Positions 42,224 through 54,951 of a stretch of 64,000 nt of DNA are shown piece after piece. Source of the stretch: Leptodactylus fallax (Eukaryota; Chordata; Amphibia; Anura; Leptodactylidae); the NCBI GenBank assembly GCA_947044405.1, contig CAMRHE010000358.1, positions 1,550,001 to 1,614,000 on the forward strand, in the 5' to 3' direction. The first letter of the stretch is position 1. Each line of letters opens with the position of its first letter. The notes beneath the pieces were generated by a model that was not told the DNA's origin, searched no databases, and saw only the letters and a list, made by a program, of their open reading frames with translations. Position numbers and translations under genes: made by a program.

Positions 42224-42558
42224 CTACTATAGCTTACAAATGTTGCTAGCCACTGAGGTAACTGCTTCAATGTCCTTATGCATCAGGTCTTACTGATGTC
42301 CTGATACTGATGTACCTTGATGTGGTACTGATGTACTTGCCAGATGTACTTCTTACCTACCAGTTCTATGGCATTACTAAAGGATTTCAGTTTGTCATGA
42401 GCATTTCTATAAGTTCGATCAGAAATGATATGTGGCAGGGCTCCTACCTCCTTAAAGCTTTGGGTCATTTGATCTTTTTGTTGTAGTCATCAGCTTAGTA
42501 TCATGAGTTCAGCATTGTACTAGTTTTTATAAGAACTGTCATTCTGATAAATTAATGG

Positions 42559-42753
42559 TAAGGCTCTGTTCACATTTGCCTCATAACTTCTGGTTCTAAC
42601 AGTAAACAACCACGTTGACTGATAATGGGGTCCATTGGGGTTCCATCAACATTTTCATTGTTTTGACAGATAGAATAGTGCTGCATGCATTGCTTCACTT
42701 GCTGCCAAATATGATGTAGACCCAACTTTAACTAAAATGTGAACAGAACCTTA
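42559..42753. mobile_element. MITE (195 bp) with taaggctctgttcacatttg ends
   Basis: The left end taaggctctgttcacatttg faces aaatgtgaacagaacctta almost perfectly. Non-coding. Confidence 0.85.
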
Positions 42754-43782
42754 CCGTTTATTTTTTAATGAATACCAGCAAGACATCGGCTGCCTATACT
42801 TATTTACTGTATCTGTCGTCTCTATATAATCTTTTAGGAAATTGATATTTCTTTGCTTTATTGTAACAAGCAAATTTATAAAACTTTTTTCCAAGCGGTA
42901 GAGCCAAACTGTTATTGTAGTCAATAAAATAAATCAAAAGCATCTGCATGTATTCTACAATTATATTTATTTCACCTTTAAGTGCTAATAATGACTGGAT
43001 ATAATGAACAAAAATTTGTATGCACTTGGATAAAATGTAAAAGTTTATATACTGCCCAGATGGAAATAATTCTGCTGCGTTCTATCATTAGAATATCTAG
43101 TAAGGAAATAGCTTTGGAGGTTGCATTAGCTGCATCTTGCATACCAAGCACCTTGTTTTTTTCCTCCTGTCCTTTGGGTACTTATTTATGCGAACACTAT
43201 TACAGATTATTAAAAGGTTACATGATGCCCATCTTTCATACTGTTTGCATAAAGAATACACATTGAGTTACACTATGTGTTCCTCATTATAATGGTGTCC
43301 TGAACATGGATAATCATTACGCCAGCCATCTTTTCCATAATGTTGTAGAATTTACACATCTCTTTCATAGAATATGGAAGGCTGATACTTATAAGTATGG
43401 CAACAATTTCTAATACAAAAAGTTAAAATGTAAACAACTTTTCATCAAACAAGGATGGCATTTCAACCCATATGCATACTGCAAGTATTTCTTAACGTTG
43501 TGAATAACAAGGGACTAGCAGTACATCATATTGTACATTAATGAGACTTCTAGGTAAACAATTGTATAGTGCAACTGGTAATATATTATAACTGAGATGG
43601 AAACTATGGACACAATCTAAATCATACCACAGAATATATAAATGCCAGAATGCTATGGCCCTCTTATATAATTGTGTATATGAGGTAGGATAAGAAAATA
43701 GTATTAAAAAAACATATAACAGCATATTATTTTAGAAACTGCCTTACGCATTGGACGCAAAAAAGATGAGAGACGGAACGCT
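42754..43782. other. AT-rich intronic interval
   Basis: No coding exon or bounded repeat recognised. Confidence 0.5.
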
Positions 43783-43894
43783 AAAACACTGGTTACACAT
43801 GGAGCCCAACGGTCCACAGTGACTATAATGGGGTCCGTCAGGTTTCTGTCATTTTTTTTTTGCATTACACTGCAACGCAGATGTGAACGTAACC
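43783..43894. mobile_element. MITE fragment ending gatgtgaacgtaacctta
   Basis: Shares its right end with the element at 12616-12851 and contains actataatggggtccgtcag. The left end is not clear. Confidence 0.45.
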
Positions 43895-44347
43895 TTAAAG
43901 AGGACCTTTCACCACCTCCACCAATTCTAGTTCTTAGCATCTGTTAATAGGCGCTGCTCCACTGGTTCCAGCTCAGTTGAAATTTTTTTTTCTAGCCACC
44001 ATCATTCCCGAGTAACAAATGCAGTTAGTTTTGATGCCTGATGTGCTACTTAAGCTCTGTAATGTCAGAAGGGCAGTGTCAGGAAAGGGGGTGTGATTCA
44101 GAGCTCCAATCAGAGGCAGCCAGTGTCCGAGTTCAGAATTACACCCCTTGTCTGCTCCTGCCTGACACTGCCCTCCTGACAGTTCACAGTCTAAATAGCA
44201 TATCAGACACCAAAACTAACAGCATTAATTGCTCTGGAATGGTGGGGGCTAGAAAAAAAATTCCAACTGTTCCAGAATCATTGGAGCAGCACCTATTACG
44301 TGATGTAAAAGGCTGGACTTGTTGGAGGTGGTGAAAGTCCTCTTTAA
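43895..44347. mobile_element. Palindromic MITE, 'ttaaagaggacctttcacc' family, copy 1
   Basis: The left end ttaaagaggacctttcacca faces ggtggtgaaagtcctctttaa. The arms match through tctagccaccat/gtgggggctagaa and cagaagggcagtgtcagg/cctgacactgccctcctg. No coding capacity. Confidence 0.9.
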
Positions 44348-46258
44348 TGACATGTAGTAACTGGGGCTGATACATTTAGTCCCAGTTGCAGGGGGAATAC
44401 AGCCTCCTACCCATAACTAAAGAGCTGATCTAGGTCCTGTAGGACCCAGCAGCTCTAACAGACTCTGATCCCCGGCAGATCACGTGACCGCCAGGTCAGA
44501 GCGGAGCCGCATCATGGCGGCACCCATAGCTGTATATACAGCGCTCAGTGGGCGCTGTGTACACAGCGATCGGGAAGGCAGGGACGGTAATAAACCGTTC
44601 CTGCCTTCTCTAGGGGAGTTACGGCTCCTCGTTTCAGCAGATGCACGAAATTGTGCAGCTGCTGAAAACTGCAGGGACGTACCGGTACATACTTGCAGAA
44701 CAAGAGAGGGACTGCCCAGACGTAAATAGTCTATGAGCGGTCCGGAACAGGTTAAGAGTGAGTCTGAATCGGATTCGGGATGTTGAAGAATAGAGGAGTT
44801 AGAGTCAGTGGTTTGGCCTACCAACTTGATAGCCTTAATTTTGCCGGATGCAAAAGTCCTGTATACAGAACCCCTAATGGTCCTTCAGTACAGGTGTGAA
44901 CTTTGCCTTATTTGTGGCCTTCTTTCTGGGGTAGGAAAGATTTGAATAATAATTTGGGTGTCAGGAGTGTCAGTTCTGCTGCTACACCTTTAAGGTTGCC
45001 GTGTCAACCTGGGGAAGCTTCTGTAGCTCAGAGGTTCCTGGCTTGGCCATTTATTGGCTGAGGTGCCCTATATACGACCCCTCCTTCTTGACTGAGGTTA
45101 CCGACTTATTGTACTACTCCTGGTTTGGCTCTGTTTCCTGTAGTGTTCATTTGCTTCATACTGATCCCTTGGCTTGTTTTCGGATTTTCCTTTCTCTACT
45201 GATTCTGCTTGTGATGGCCTTTTTCCAGATTTCATGTTTGTCTCCTGATTTGGTGTCTGATGTCCTCTCCTGGTTCTGACCCTTGCCTTTACAACTTTTC
45301 TCCGGCCTCCACTCCACTGTGTAAGGTTTTGCATTTATTATTGGTACATCCTACTGTTTACTGATAATTCAGCGAAAGTCCATCCAGCCTTGCGGCAGGC
45401 ACTGGTTAAGGTGTCTGGGGGTTTGTCTTGGCTTGCAGTAGTGTACTGGTTTTAAATATCTGTCTCTACTGTTCGCTGTTATCAACCAACTCCTGCTATT
45501 GCTTTTGTGAGGCCTTGCATCAAAACCATAACATTGGGGCTCTAGTTAACTTATTAAGAGGTTAAAGTTGTGTTTGCTAATCACAAAGAAAAATTCTTAA
45601 TTACATGTATGTTTGCTGAAACTGCCGATTTTGGTGGGACTGACCAACCATCAAATTTGTATGGGGTCCTCCTAACATATCCTTAAATGGGTATTCCCAT
45701 CTCAAGGATCTTATCTATACTGCTAGCTGAAATTCTGCTAGCAGGCTGTAAAGCTGCTAAATTCAAGAGTTTTCTTAAATCCATCCTTTAGCAATGCTTC
45801 TTTGTTTGCCTGCTATGAGAAATGATTCATCCCATTGTTTATACATCTTTTCCATGGAGCACAGCCTATGTGGATGACAGTGAGCTCTGCCAACAATCAG
45901 TTCAGCTAATTGCAGTTTGCTGATAAAGGCTGTGGGTTCCTGGGTGTCTGTTATCTCTAATGTAAACACAAAGATAACACTGAGTCTATAGAAGCATGCT
46001 AAGTGTTCTATACAAACCTGTGTAATGTAATATACATTTACTGTGCATATTATTTGATCTGCATTTATTTTAGATTTCTAGTAATCATAATAATATTATT
46101 ATTAATAATAATATCTCATGGTAAAGGTAAAGTCTATATCTACTGAGTTACTGCATAGTGTCCTGTTCATCAAACAGTCAAAGCCACCTCCTACCAGCTT
46201 GCTGAAAAATACAGGAAGGTAGGTAAAGCTGCTGAGAAAAGGAGATGGGAAAACCCAT
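44348..46258. other. Intronic interval, possible old LTR remnant
   Basis: The part at 44460-44760 is CpG-rich and palindromic, probably a dispersed repeat. The part at about 44968-45531 has the pyrimidine-rich texture of the solo LTRs and ends in ccataaca before ttggggctc, faintly like an LTR end with a primer-binding site. No duplication was found, so this is weak. Confidence 0.35.
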
Positions 46259-46346
46259 TTAAGGCTGGGGCCCCATGTGGTGTAAACAACAGGAAAAAAA
46301 ACCACAGCGTTTTACAGTAGTGGGATGCTACGTGGGTCCTTAGCCT
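46259..46346. mobile_element. MITE, 'aaggcccca...tggggcc' family, copy 5 (short)
   Basis: aaggctggggccccatgtgg faces gctacgtgggtccttagcct within 88 bp, an internally deleted copy. Confidence 0.7.
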
Positions 46347-47116
46347 AACTGAAGAGATTTGGATTGGCAGTTTGATTTCACCTGTCTGATCCTTTTGTTC
46401 CCAGGTTGGTGAGCCACTGCTGACAGCAGCTTTCTGTCCTCTCCCAGCTCAGTACATGTGCACCCTCAGCTGGTCCAGGCATGGATGTGTATGGAGTAGT
46501 CAGGCAAGATAGCTGTCAGCCAAAATAATGTAGTGTTCAGCGGACAACTATCTATAATGTGTATAAGATTTACAATGAGCCCAATAACTTCTCCGTAAAT
46601 CAGATGAAACAGACATGGTTGTTTTGTATGTACAATCCAGCAGCAGGGCCCAAATCTGACTAGAACATGGAAATTCTGATAATGGAGTTTCCTTCTAATC
46701 CTTGAAATGTAGAACACAGGAAACAATTTATCCCTGTTTCTGCTGTGAAATCTGCTTTGATCATGTTGGAAACAGCTGCAAGCAAAATCTCTTTCATGAA
46801 TCATTTATACTTACATAAAAACTTCATAAAATCATAGGAAATCATACTTAGCATTTATTGTCCACATATGTTCTTAACACACCAAGAATTACATCAGTGC
46901 AGTTTACTGATACCTATCAACATACATGTATATGTTAATAACAGGGCCTAATGGGATGCCTAATAGTGCAACAGTGGGCATACCATTGGCGCAGTCTTTG
47001 CAGCTGCAGGTCTGGGGTCCTTGTCACCTTAATAGTAGCTTTCTACTGTCTATTGAGTTGCGTATCAATGCCTAAACTAATGAACTTCATTGTTAATGGT
47101 TACTAGTGGATTGTTC
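46347..47116. other. Unassigned intronic interval
   Basis: Nothing coding recognised. The minus-strand frame at 46466-46804 has no family features. Confidence 0.5.
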
Positions 47117-47295
47117 GGCTAAGGCCCCATGTTGCGGAGCACAGTTTTTGGCTACAAAAGGAATTGGAAATATATATGAAGTACTTATACTTCTACCTTC
47201 TGCTCAATCCACTCTTGGCTTTGGTTTAAAAAAAAAAATGCAGCAAAATCTGCAACAAAAAAGCTGCGTTTCCGCTACCTGGGGCCTCAGCCTTA
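47117..47295. mobile_element. MITE, 'aaggcccca...tggggcc' family, copy 6
   Basis: ggctaaggccccatgttgcg faces gctacctggggcctcagcct. The interior shares caatccactcttggctttgg with copy 3. Confidence 0.75.
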
Positions 47296-47777
47296 TAGAG
47301 GGTGATGGTCTATGTTGAGATACAGAAAAACAAGGGGGCTGTGTCACCCCTGTACAGAACTCTTACAATCTATTGTGTATTTTAAAAAAAATCACAAATA
47401 CTATATATCCTTTGAGTTATAAAAGGTACATCCCATAGATGGGGAATCTGGGGAATTTGGCCAAGTCAACACCATGACTCTTTTTTTCATTTTCCTTAAA
47501 CAATTCCTGAATAATTTTTGTAGTGTGACAAGGCGCATAATCATGTTGAAAAAAGCTTCTTCCAGTAGGAAAAAAGCCATGCATGCACATTCACAGTAGC
47601 CACGGTACCATCTGGGGTTAGATGCAGATCCCAGTGGTGGTCCTGGGCATATGCCATAAATATCTGGCGGCTCCTCTGCCGCAGAATGTGTTCACATTCT
47701 GCAGACGAAATGCAGTGTTAAACAACATCCATTGAGGTGGCATAATGTGCAAAATGTATAGGTTTAGTGAACCCTCT
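47296..47777. other. Unassigned interval with possible Tc1 fragment
   Basis: 47400-47600 has text such as gacaaggcgcataatcatg and ttgaaaaaagcttcttcc that recalls a decayed transposase (minus strand), but no motif is secure. Confidence 0.3.
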
Positions 47778-47885
47778 AGAGCAGTGAAGGTGAACCTTTT
47801 AGAGACCGAGTGCCCAAACTGCAACCCAAAACACACTAATTTGTCGCAAAGTGCCAACATGGCAATTTAACCTTAATACTGTGCG
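47778..47885. mobile_element. hAT-like terminal fragment
   Basis: gcagtgaaggtgaacctttt, then agagaccgagtgcccaaact and gcaacccaaaac, resembles the terminus of a widespread vertebrate hAT-type family. The other end was not located. Confidence 0.5.
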
Positions 47886-48589
47886 GATCCACAATTGCGG
47901 ACAGTTATGGACCCGCAAAATAGGGTCGTGTGAATAGGGCTTTACAGAGCTTTCAATGATACACAACAGTCTGAAGTTGCCTGTGACACATGCACAGTAG
48001 AGATGGCACTCCATCTCTGCTGCGCAGTTGTAACAGGTACTTCCGATCTGTGCACGGGCTAGGAGAGTGGAAGAGAATCGTCTCCAGCCTGCGCACAGTG
48101 AAGGAGAAAGGAGGAGCCATCTCCCAGAGAGGAAGATAGGTAAGTAAGATGAGATGGGGGGGGTTAGTGATATGCGGGATAGCTGAGCTAGGGAGAAAGG
48201 GGGGGCTAGTTGTGGGCGGGATAGTTTAGCTAGGGAGACAGGGAGAGGGGTGTAATGAAGTGAGAAAGGAGGGGGGCAGTGAGAGGGAGGTAGTGTGGAA
48301 GGTACACAGGAAGCTACACAGCAGGAAGTTACACCATGTAAACAAATGCAGAGGATGCCAGGAGCTCCCACAGACACCCAGAAATCACTCAAATCACTGC
48401 TAAAGGTATATGGGTGTACTTATTAACCCATTAATAGCATTAATATTTTTTTGCCCGGAAAACCCCTTTAATGTTCACTATTTACATCGCACAGGATCTG
48501 TTTTAGAGTGACCGTGCAAAGTTATTACGGCCTGTAATAATGTCACATGTCTGTTATAAAACAGATACTCTCTGATATAAATAGTGAAA
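47886..48589. other. Unassigned interval, purine-rich
   Basis: 48050-48300 is G/A-rich (gagaaaggaggagcc, gggagaaagggg) and gives a long minus-strand frame with no homology. Possibly the interior of the hAT-like element. No gene assigned. Confidence 0.4.
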
Positions 48590-49045
48590 GGCCCCCACAC
48601 AGTACACTTTGTCTCACAGTGGCCCCCAGACAGTACAATGTGATCCACAGTGGCCCCAGACAGTACAATGTGCTCCACAGTGGCCCCAGACAGTACAGTG
48701 TGCTCCACAGTGGCCCCAGACAGTACAATGTGCTCCACAGTGGCCCCCCACGCAGTATAACATGCTACTGTACTTACCTGCACTCCCACGAAGAGCAGTC
48801 GGGTGGCTTCCTTCCACCGCAAAGCAGGCGCTGATGAATGAAGTTATCGTGCCTGCTGCGGGGCAGAGGTCACAATCATCTGTCAATGTAAGCTGCGAAC
48901 CCACGGCCTTCGCTGACAGATTTCAGGTGTTTGTGCATTTGCACATACACCTGAAAGAAGCACTCGCTTGTCAGTGGATCTGGAACAGCAGTCCCGGATT
49001 CCCAGTTAGCAAGCGATACAGGAGCCTGGCTGGGGCTTTAGAGTG
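48590..49045. repeat. Dispersed repeat with ~29-bp tandem head, copy 2
   Basis: About five units of cagtacaatgtgctccacag followed by tggccccaga run to about 48750. The body then matches the 40.3-kb copy (cttacctgcactcccacgaa, cattt with gcacatacacctg, gattcccagttagcaagcga). The open frames across it are repeat translations. Confidence 0.75.
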
Positions 49046-52000
49046 AGACTCATTCTTTTTAGCTTCTCTCTCACCTGGATTATAGCAACTCCCAAGTATG
49101 GGACTCTTCGGTGTTATTTACATAGTCTTCCAAATTGTCAGTCACTTTAAAGGAGTTGCCTGTTTTTTGGTTTGGTACTATTAAATCATTAGTTGGAGGG
49201 TCGTGGGCAGCAGCCATCAGCAGCGATAATACCAACTCCTTAGATACCACGACTAACAGCAACCATGGCATTTAAAAGGTTGCATAGTCGTTGCCCCTCC
49301 CATTTCTGTGTTTCTATGTGTAAAAAAAAAAATAACCCATTATTTATCCTGCTTGGTGGTAAAAAAGAAAAAAAAAAACAATTTCAGAAATACTTTGTCC
49401 ACATAAACCCCAAAATGGTACCAATAAAATCTACAGTTTACCTGATCAAAAATGACCTCATACAGGAATAATAAAAAAAAGTTATATAAAAAGTTATATC
49501 TCTAAAAATATGGTGGCGTAAGAAATTATTTTTAAAAAAGAAAAATTTAAATGCTTTTATTGTGAAAAGGAGTAAAACATAACCAGCTACATAAATTGCC
49601 CTGCAGAATAAAGATAACATGTTATTTATCATGCACAGTGCATGGAGCTAAATTTATTTTTTTTCCATCCCCCCCATTCCCCAGAGAAGTTAATCAATAT
49701 GTTCTATATACCCCAAAATGGCAGAGCAATAAAAATTCCTACATCCTTAAGGAATTAAAGGCTGATCATCAAACAGTCATGCAGGTATGGGATAACTCGG
49801 CATGCATTTCCTGTCTGCATTGATGAATGTACTGAACTGTGTAGAAAAAGGCACATTCTACTGCATCTTTCATCCGAAGGCTGAATACCATAATATAAGT
49901 CATTTTATTTTGAAAGCCTATTATTCTATGTTATGTCTTACTTTGTAGTTCAGGTATAGCCAAAGTATGCTGTGTTCTTGGCAATTAATTCAGAAGGTAG
50001 GTTAATGACACTTTGGGTTAATGTAAGTTAATTACACGTTGGCATCTCTCAGTGTAAATTACTTTATCAGATTGCATTGGTTATCAGGTGAGCTTTTGAA
50101 TAATGAACCTTGTACTCCTACATTCCATAGGAGACTTTTTCGAAAGAGCTTTTAAGTTTGGATGACCTTGTGTGACTGACTTAATCTTTTGGTGCTCGAG
50201 GCAAGAAAAGATTATTGACCTTGGTCTAGTTTTTGTTACCAATTTAATGTGAACTTCCATCAAAGCCTTCATTAACGTTTGTTATTTTTTTATACATTTT
50301 GCTTCCTCTGTAAATGTTGTTAAATGTTTATAGCAGAAAAATTGTCTTCTAGGCAATATATCCACAAATAATGCAGTCAAACATCTTTTATTTTGCTATT
50401 TTTATTTTGGATTTTTTTCTAAATCCATGCATTGATTAAAAAAAAAAAAAAAAAAAGCGCTAAAAACATCATTAACATTCTTGTTTTATTGGTGATTTAA
50501 TTCATATCTCTTTATACAGCCTACTTCAACTATACCAACTAGTTCACCTCCTCCTACTCCGACCTACCCAAAGACAGGGCTGCTGAATTCCGGCTTTTTG
50601 AGTACATTAGTATATTAATACTCACATAGGCATGATGTCACCAGAGTTTACTGAGGTAGATTATGTTTGGCAAACACAGGTTAACATCAGTTGCTCATTA
50701 GAAAGAAACAGTAAGGATCAACATTAACAGCCCAATATCACAGAAAAAGAAAACTTTGTGCAGATTGAGAACAACAGTCCTGAGGTGCACACAGCAGTTG
50801 CCCAGTTCATACAGGGATTTGCACTCAACGTACAAGGCAACTGGTCCCCAGACATACAATGGGTTTGCCAAACTAGCTTTCACAAACAGGCCCAGGGCCA
50901 GAATTGCACTGCACAGATGGAACGACGGACCAGTAGCAAAAGAGGTCCAGATGGAAACTGAAGGAAAATCCTCCCTTTTATATGTGACTTTCCCTGCTTG
51001 GTGTATCTACAAGGTGTCAGGCCATATTGTGCAGAGCCTGCATGCTAAGTGGTGCCAAATGGACACTGTATGCGTCACAGCAAATGGGTATAACCTAGTT
51101 TTGCCTCTTTTGGAGAATCATCACGCTGTCCCAGTACCAGACCAAGTTAGATGGAATGACCCAGCAGCAGAACACAACGTGACAGTGTTACATCATACTG
51201 TGCTATAAGTCAACATCATATTCAATAAAATACACATCATATCATATCCACAGTAGGATGCAATAACCACAAGTAAATATACAAAGTTACATAGACCAAG
51301 TTTGGGTAAGGACTTCAGAAAGGCCATTTCTGGAAGGTAGTAGCTCCTACCACCTAACTACTTCACTTCTGCGTTCCTGGGCTATGGTGACTACCATGAC
51401 AGACACATTCACAACAATTATCCTGCCGTTATATCACTACCAATATATATTTATACTGTAGGTTAGCGTGAGTCTGTCGTGATTTATGCAACCCTATCTG
51501 AGAGCAAATATTAATAATTATAAATGGATAGAAGCTGAGCTCTGTAATATGAGGGTTTGTTTGATTTGGAACATAATGCCTGAGCAGTGTGAATTTTGAT
51601 AGGACTCCTAGAAAAGACATTGAGTCCTGCTGTATCCTCCCACAAAGGATGATTGACAGCCCTTCTTCTATGAGTACGTGTACACACAGGGCTGTCATTC
51701 ACTGTGTGGGTGAAATAATTAGGACTCTCACTGTCTCCCCTAGAAATCACTTTAGGATGTAGCTCCTTTTTACTTAGAAATCTTGCATGAAATGATATAA
51801 ACTAGAGTATTTACTTTAGTAGATGTCAGGGTTTTTTTTTTCTTGCGTAGTGTAGTGTTTCAACTTTTTTTGGCTGCCTCATTGAAATGAATGGGGACTG
51901 GAATGCTGTGAATGTAAACATTTATGGGATATTTAAATGCCATACATGAATGATATGTGAGTTGTTGGGAGAAAGGTTATCCTGTGGCCACCTTTTTGTA

Positions 52001-52461
52001 GCGGCCATGGGCCCCATAGAATTTAATGCAGAGGTGGTCATGCATCCTCATTGAAGTTTATGTGAATGTGCCATAAATGTATAAAGGGCACCTGTTTGTT
52101 CTAGTAAATACTTGTATTTTTCATTAAATAATAATTCCAGAGAATATATTCCTAGACCTCTGTGTTGTGCTGTTTTTCTGTCATTCTTCCTAGAAGTGTA
52201 TAAACAAATTGACAGTTGTGTGTTACCAGTAGGGGCATGGACACATAGATCAATTTTTATTTAGTGAAAAAAGTATTTTTCTTTTTTGCACAAACATTGT
52301 TTTGTACCACAAAATTAACATATAAAGAGAAAGGGAAACCTACGTGAAACAGAAGAATACATATATAACATAGGCATATGGCATGGTCCCACCTTACATA
52401 AAATGAAAGCATAACTTTACCCAGGCAAGAGCATCAGTCAGACAGGCTCCCATGCACACTG
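49046..52461. other. Long intronic interval, mostly non-repetitive by eye
   Basis: No coding exon was identified. The segment 49960-50290 is rich in TAATTA-type motifs and looks unlike the repeats around it. The frames at 50756-51208 overlap in two phases and match nothing I recognise. An A run lies at 50438-50455. Confidence 0.45.
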
Positions 52462-53061
52462 TTAAAGAGGACCTTTCACATCCTCTTGTATATGCGGTTT
52501 TACATACTGCTAGAAAGCCGACTGCGCGCTGAATTCAGCGCACTGCCGGCTTTCCCGGTATGTGCCCCGGGGCTGGAGATATCGGGGGTTTAAATTTCAC
52601 CGTTCACTGTCAGAAGGGCGTTCCTGACAGTCTAGCTGCGCTGTGACTGCGCCCTCCCTGACTGTACTCGTCCATAGACTTGTACTGAGGGGGCGTTCCT
52701 CACAGCTCAGCGTCATCACTGGGCGGTAAGGAACTCCCCCTCTCTCTGTACTCGTCCCATTGCCGTGTGCTGTCAGAGGGGGCGTTACGTACCGCCCAGT
52801 GATGACGCTGAGCTGTGAGGAACGCCCCCCCCCCCAGTACAGTGCTATGGAGGAATACTGTCAGGGAGGGCGTTCCTCACAGCGCAGCTAGACTGTCAGA
52901 AACGCCCTTCTGACAGTGTACGGTGAAATTTAGACCCCTGATATCTCCAGCCCCGAGGCATATAATGGGAAAGCCGACAGCGTGCTGAATTCAGCACGCT
53001 GTCGGCTTTCTAGTGGTATGTAAAACCGCATATACATGAGGACGTGAAAGGTCCTCTTTAA
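52462..53061. mobile_element. Palindromic MITE, 'ttaaagaggacctttcac' family, copy 2 (600 bp)
   Basis: The left end ttaaagaggacctttcacat faces acgtgaaaggtcctctttaa. The arms pair nearly end to end (accgcat/tatgcggt, ggctggagatatc, ctgtcagaagggcgtt) with nested hairpins such as gcgcgctgaattcagcgc. It is the strongest cruciform-forming sequence in the window. Confidence 0.92.
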
Positions 53062-53608
53062 AGAGATTTTCTCAGCAGAAAAATTTGTATTAAACTAATG
53101 ACAGTAGTTTGTAGACCAGCTTCTACTCTTTCCAAAGATGCCTTTCTATTTTTGCATTGCATCTTCATATCATGAAAAATCAGGATTTTATTCTTATGCA
53201 AATTAGCTGAAAAGGGCATTAGGGGTATTTCTTCTCCTGCTGGGGCTTCACTGTCTGCTGTAACTAATCCCCCCTAACTGTCACCTAGCTCCTCCCCAAT
53301 TTCTTGAATGACTTTACACTGTTTCTTCTCCTGTGAGGGCTTTGCCTTCTGCTCTAGATAACTGACCCAACAAAGGAGCAGATGTGTCTTAAGCAATAGG
53401 GGGCAGAGCTGGGTAGCAGTTAGTGGCGATTATTTAGAGCAGACAGCAGAAAAGCCCCAGCAGGAAACGACACGCCCCTAAAGCCCTTTTCAGCTCATTT
53501 GCATAAGAATAACACTAATTTTCAAGAAAATGGAAAGTGTAGAAACCCTACAAGGTACTATCATTAGTCTGATACCAACTGTCCTGCTGACAGACTAGCT
53601 CTATTTAA
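53062..53608. mobile_element. Palindromic MITE, different family, abutting the previous one
   Basis: The arms match through tcttatgcaaattagctgaa and ttcagctcatttgcataaga, and cctgctggggctt facing aagccccagcagg. Outer ends near tctcagcagaaa and gctgacagac are diverged. Confidence 0.75.
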
Positions 53609-53891
53609 TACTGTCCATTCAATACTGTCAGAGCTAAATTATGTAGAGACACAACCCTTTATCAAGGAGGACGGTAAAACCCTTTTGAAATTTTTTTCAT
53701 AAACTCTGCAAGGACTGTTAAGATGCTCCCCAAAGGTCTATTATGACCTTTTTGGGACACAATGTAAATAATAAAAAAAAAAAAAAAAAAAAAAAAAGTT
53801 AAAACCACATCCACATAGCAGGTTCTAGCCCAGCTTCCAGCGACACAACACTACATAACAATCAACGTTTGTGGAAAAGGAAAACAATTTT
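53609..53891. other. Intronic interval with poly-A tract
   Basis: A 28-base A run at about 53770-53797. Nothing else recognised. Confidence 0.5.
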
Positions 53892-54020
53892 AGGTTAAGG
53901 CCCCACGTAGCATTTCATAGCAAAAAAGCGCTGCGGGAAAAACCACGGTTTTCTGCTTCAATTATACGGCATTTACGCTGTGGGCAAACCACGGCGTTTA
54001 TGTCACGTGGGGCCCCAGCT
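53892..54020. mobile_element. MITE, 'aaggcccca...tggggcc' family, copy 7
   Basis: aggttaaggccccacgtagc faces gtcacgtggggccccagct in a short, internally deleted copy. Confidence 0.8.
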
Positions 54021-54444
54021 TCAAACATTTTTTTAGTAGTACTTTGTGCTATTACAAAAAAAAAAAAAAAGTAAAAATTTAAACAAGAGATACTTTTCCC
54101 CTCTTTTTTTGTTTACATTTTCCTGTATATAAAAGAAAAGAATAAACATGCAAAAAAACAAATAGCAGAAAAAAAAAGCCCTATGTGTCACCAAAAAAAG
54201 ACGCAAAAATTATTTGACTAACCTGAACGAAAACATTTTTATAACCCTCAAAAGAGCATGTACGAAAAAATCCAAAAATGTGTCCGGTCCTGAACTAGGG
54301 AAATTAGCCCAGTACAGAAGTGGTTAAACATTTATGACATAGTCACAGATTTCAACGCAATAGTTCCACATATGTATGAGCACCTCTAAATTCTGTAGGG
54401 CATGACGGGGTTTGGTGCTCCTGAGGTCATGTACTCCATGCATG
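54021..54444. other. AT-rich interval with A runs
   Basis: No gene or bounded repeat recognised. Confidence 0.5.
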
Positions 54445-54951
54445 TTAAAGGGTTATTCCCATAAACATAACCTTTTTTAAATTTGTAGTTAATTAAAAGT
54501 TAAACATTTTTGCAACCATTAATAATTTAAACATTTTGCAGAGTTTTAAAGATTTTGTCTAATATCTTTTGGTCACAGTCTTCTTGTCTTGATTGGTTGT
54601 CAATAAATACGACCATAAATGCAGGGCCTTTCTAAGGTCAGAAAATCAGCAATGATGTCCTTACTGTGGCCGGGATATCTTCTGATATATGTAGTGTCCC
54701 TGCCTGATAACCTGTCCACAATAAGAAAATCATGGCTGGGTTTTTGACAAGTCCCAGACCATAGAAAGTTTCTGAGTTTGTGGTCATATCCATTGGCAAC
54801 CGATCAAGACAACAGACTGTCACCATTAAGATAGTTAGAGAAAATCTTTAAAACTCTGCAGAATTTTTAACTAGTTATATTTGCAAAAATGTTTAACTTT
54901 TAATTATCTACAAATATAGATATGATTATTTTCATGGGAATACCCCTTTAA
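54445..54951. mobile_element. Palindromic MITE, ttaaagggttattcccat ends
   Basis: The left end ttaaagggttattcccataa faces atgggaataccccttta. The arms pair through aattaaaagttaaacattttt, gcagagttttaaagat and gtcttgattggttg/caaccgatcaagac. Confidence 0.88.

Noticed and set aside
44968..45531. Third LTR with primer-binding site
   Set aside because: Texture and a ttggggctc motif are suggestive, but no matching target duplication or clear start was found.
47799..48392. 197-codon minus-strand frame
   Set aside because: Low-complexity purine-rich DNA within a probable hAT-like repeat. No domain recognised.
48478..49046. Repetitive 114- and 145-codon frames at the tandem array
   Set aside because: Pure translation of the ~29-bp tandem head of a dispersed repeat.
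50756..51208. 150-codon + strand frame as a gene or domesticated protein
   Set aside because: Overlaps a second open frame, shows no known motif, and no splice structure could be supported.
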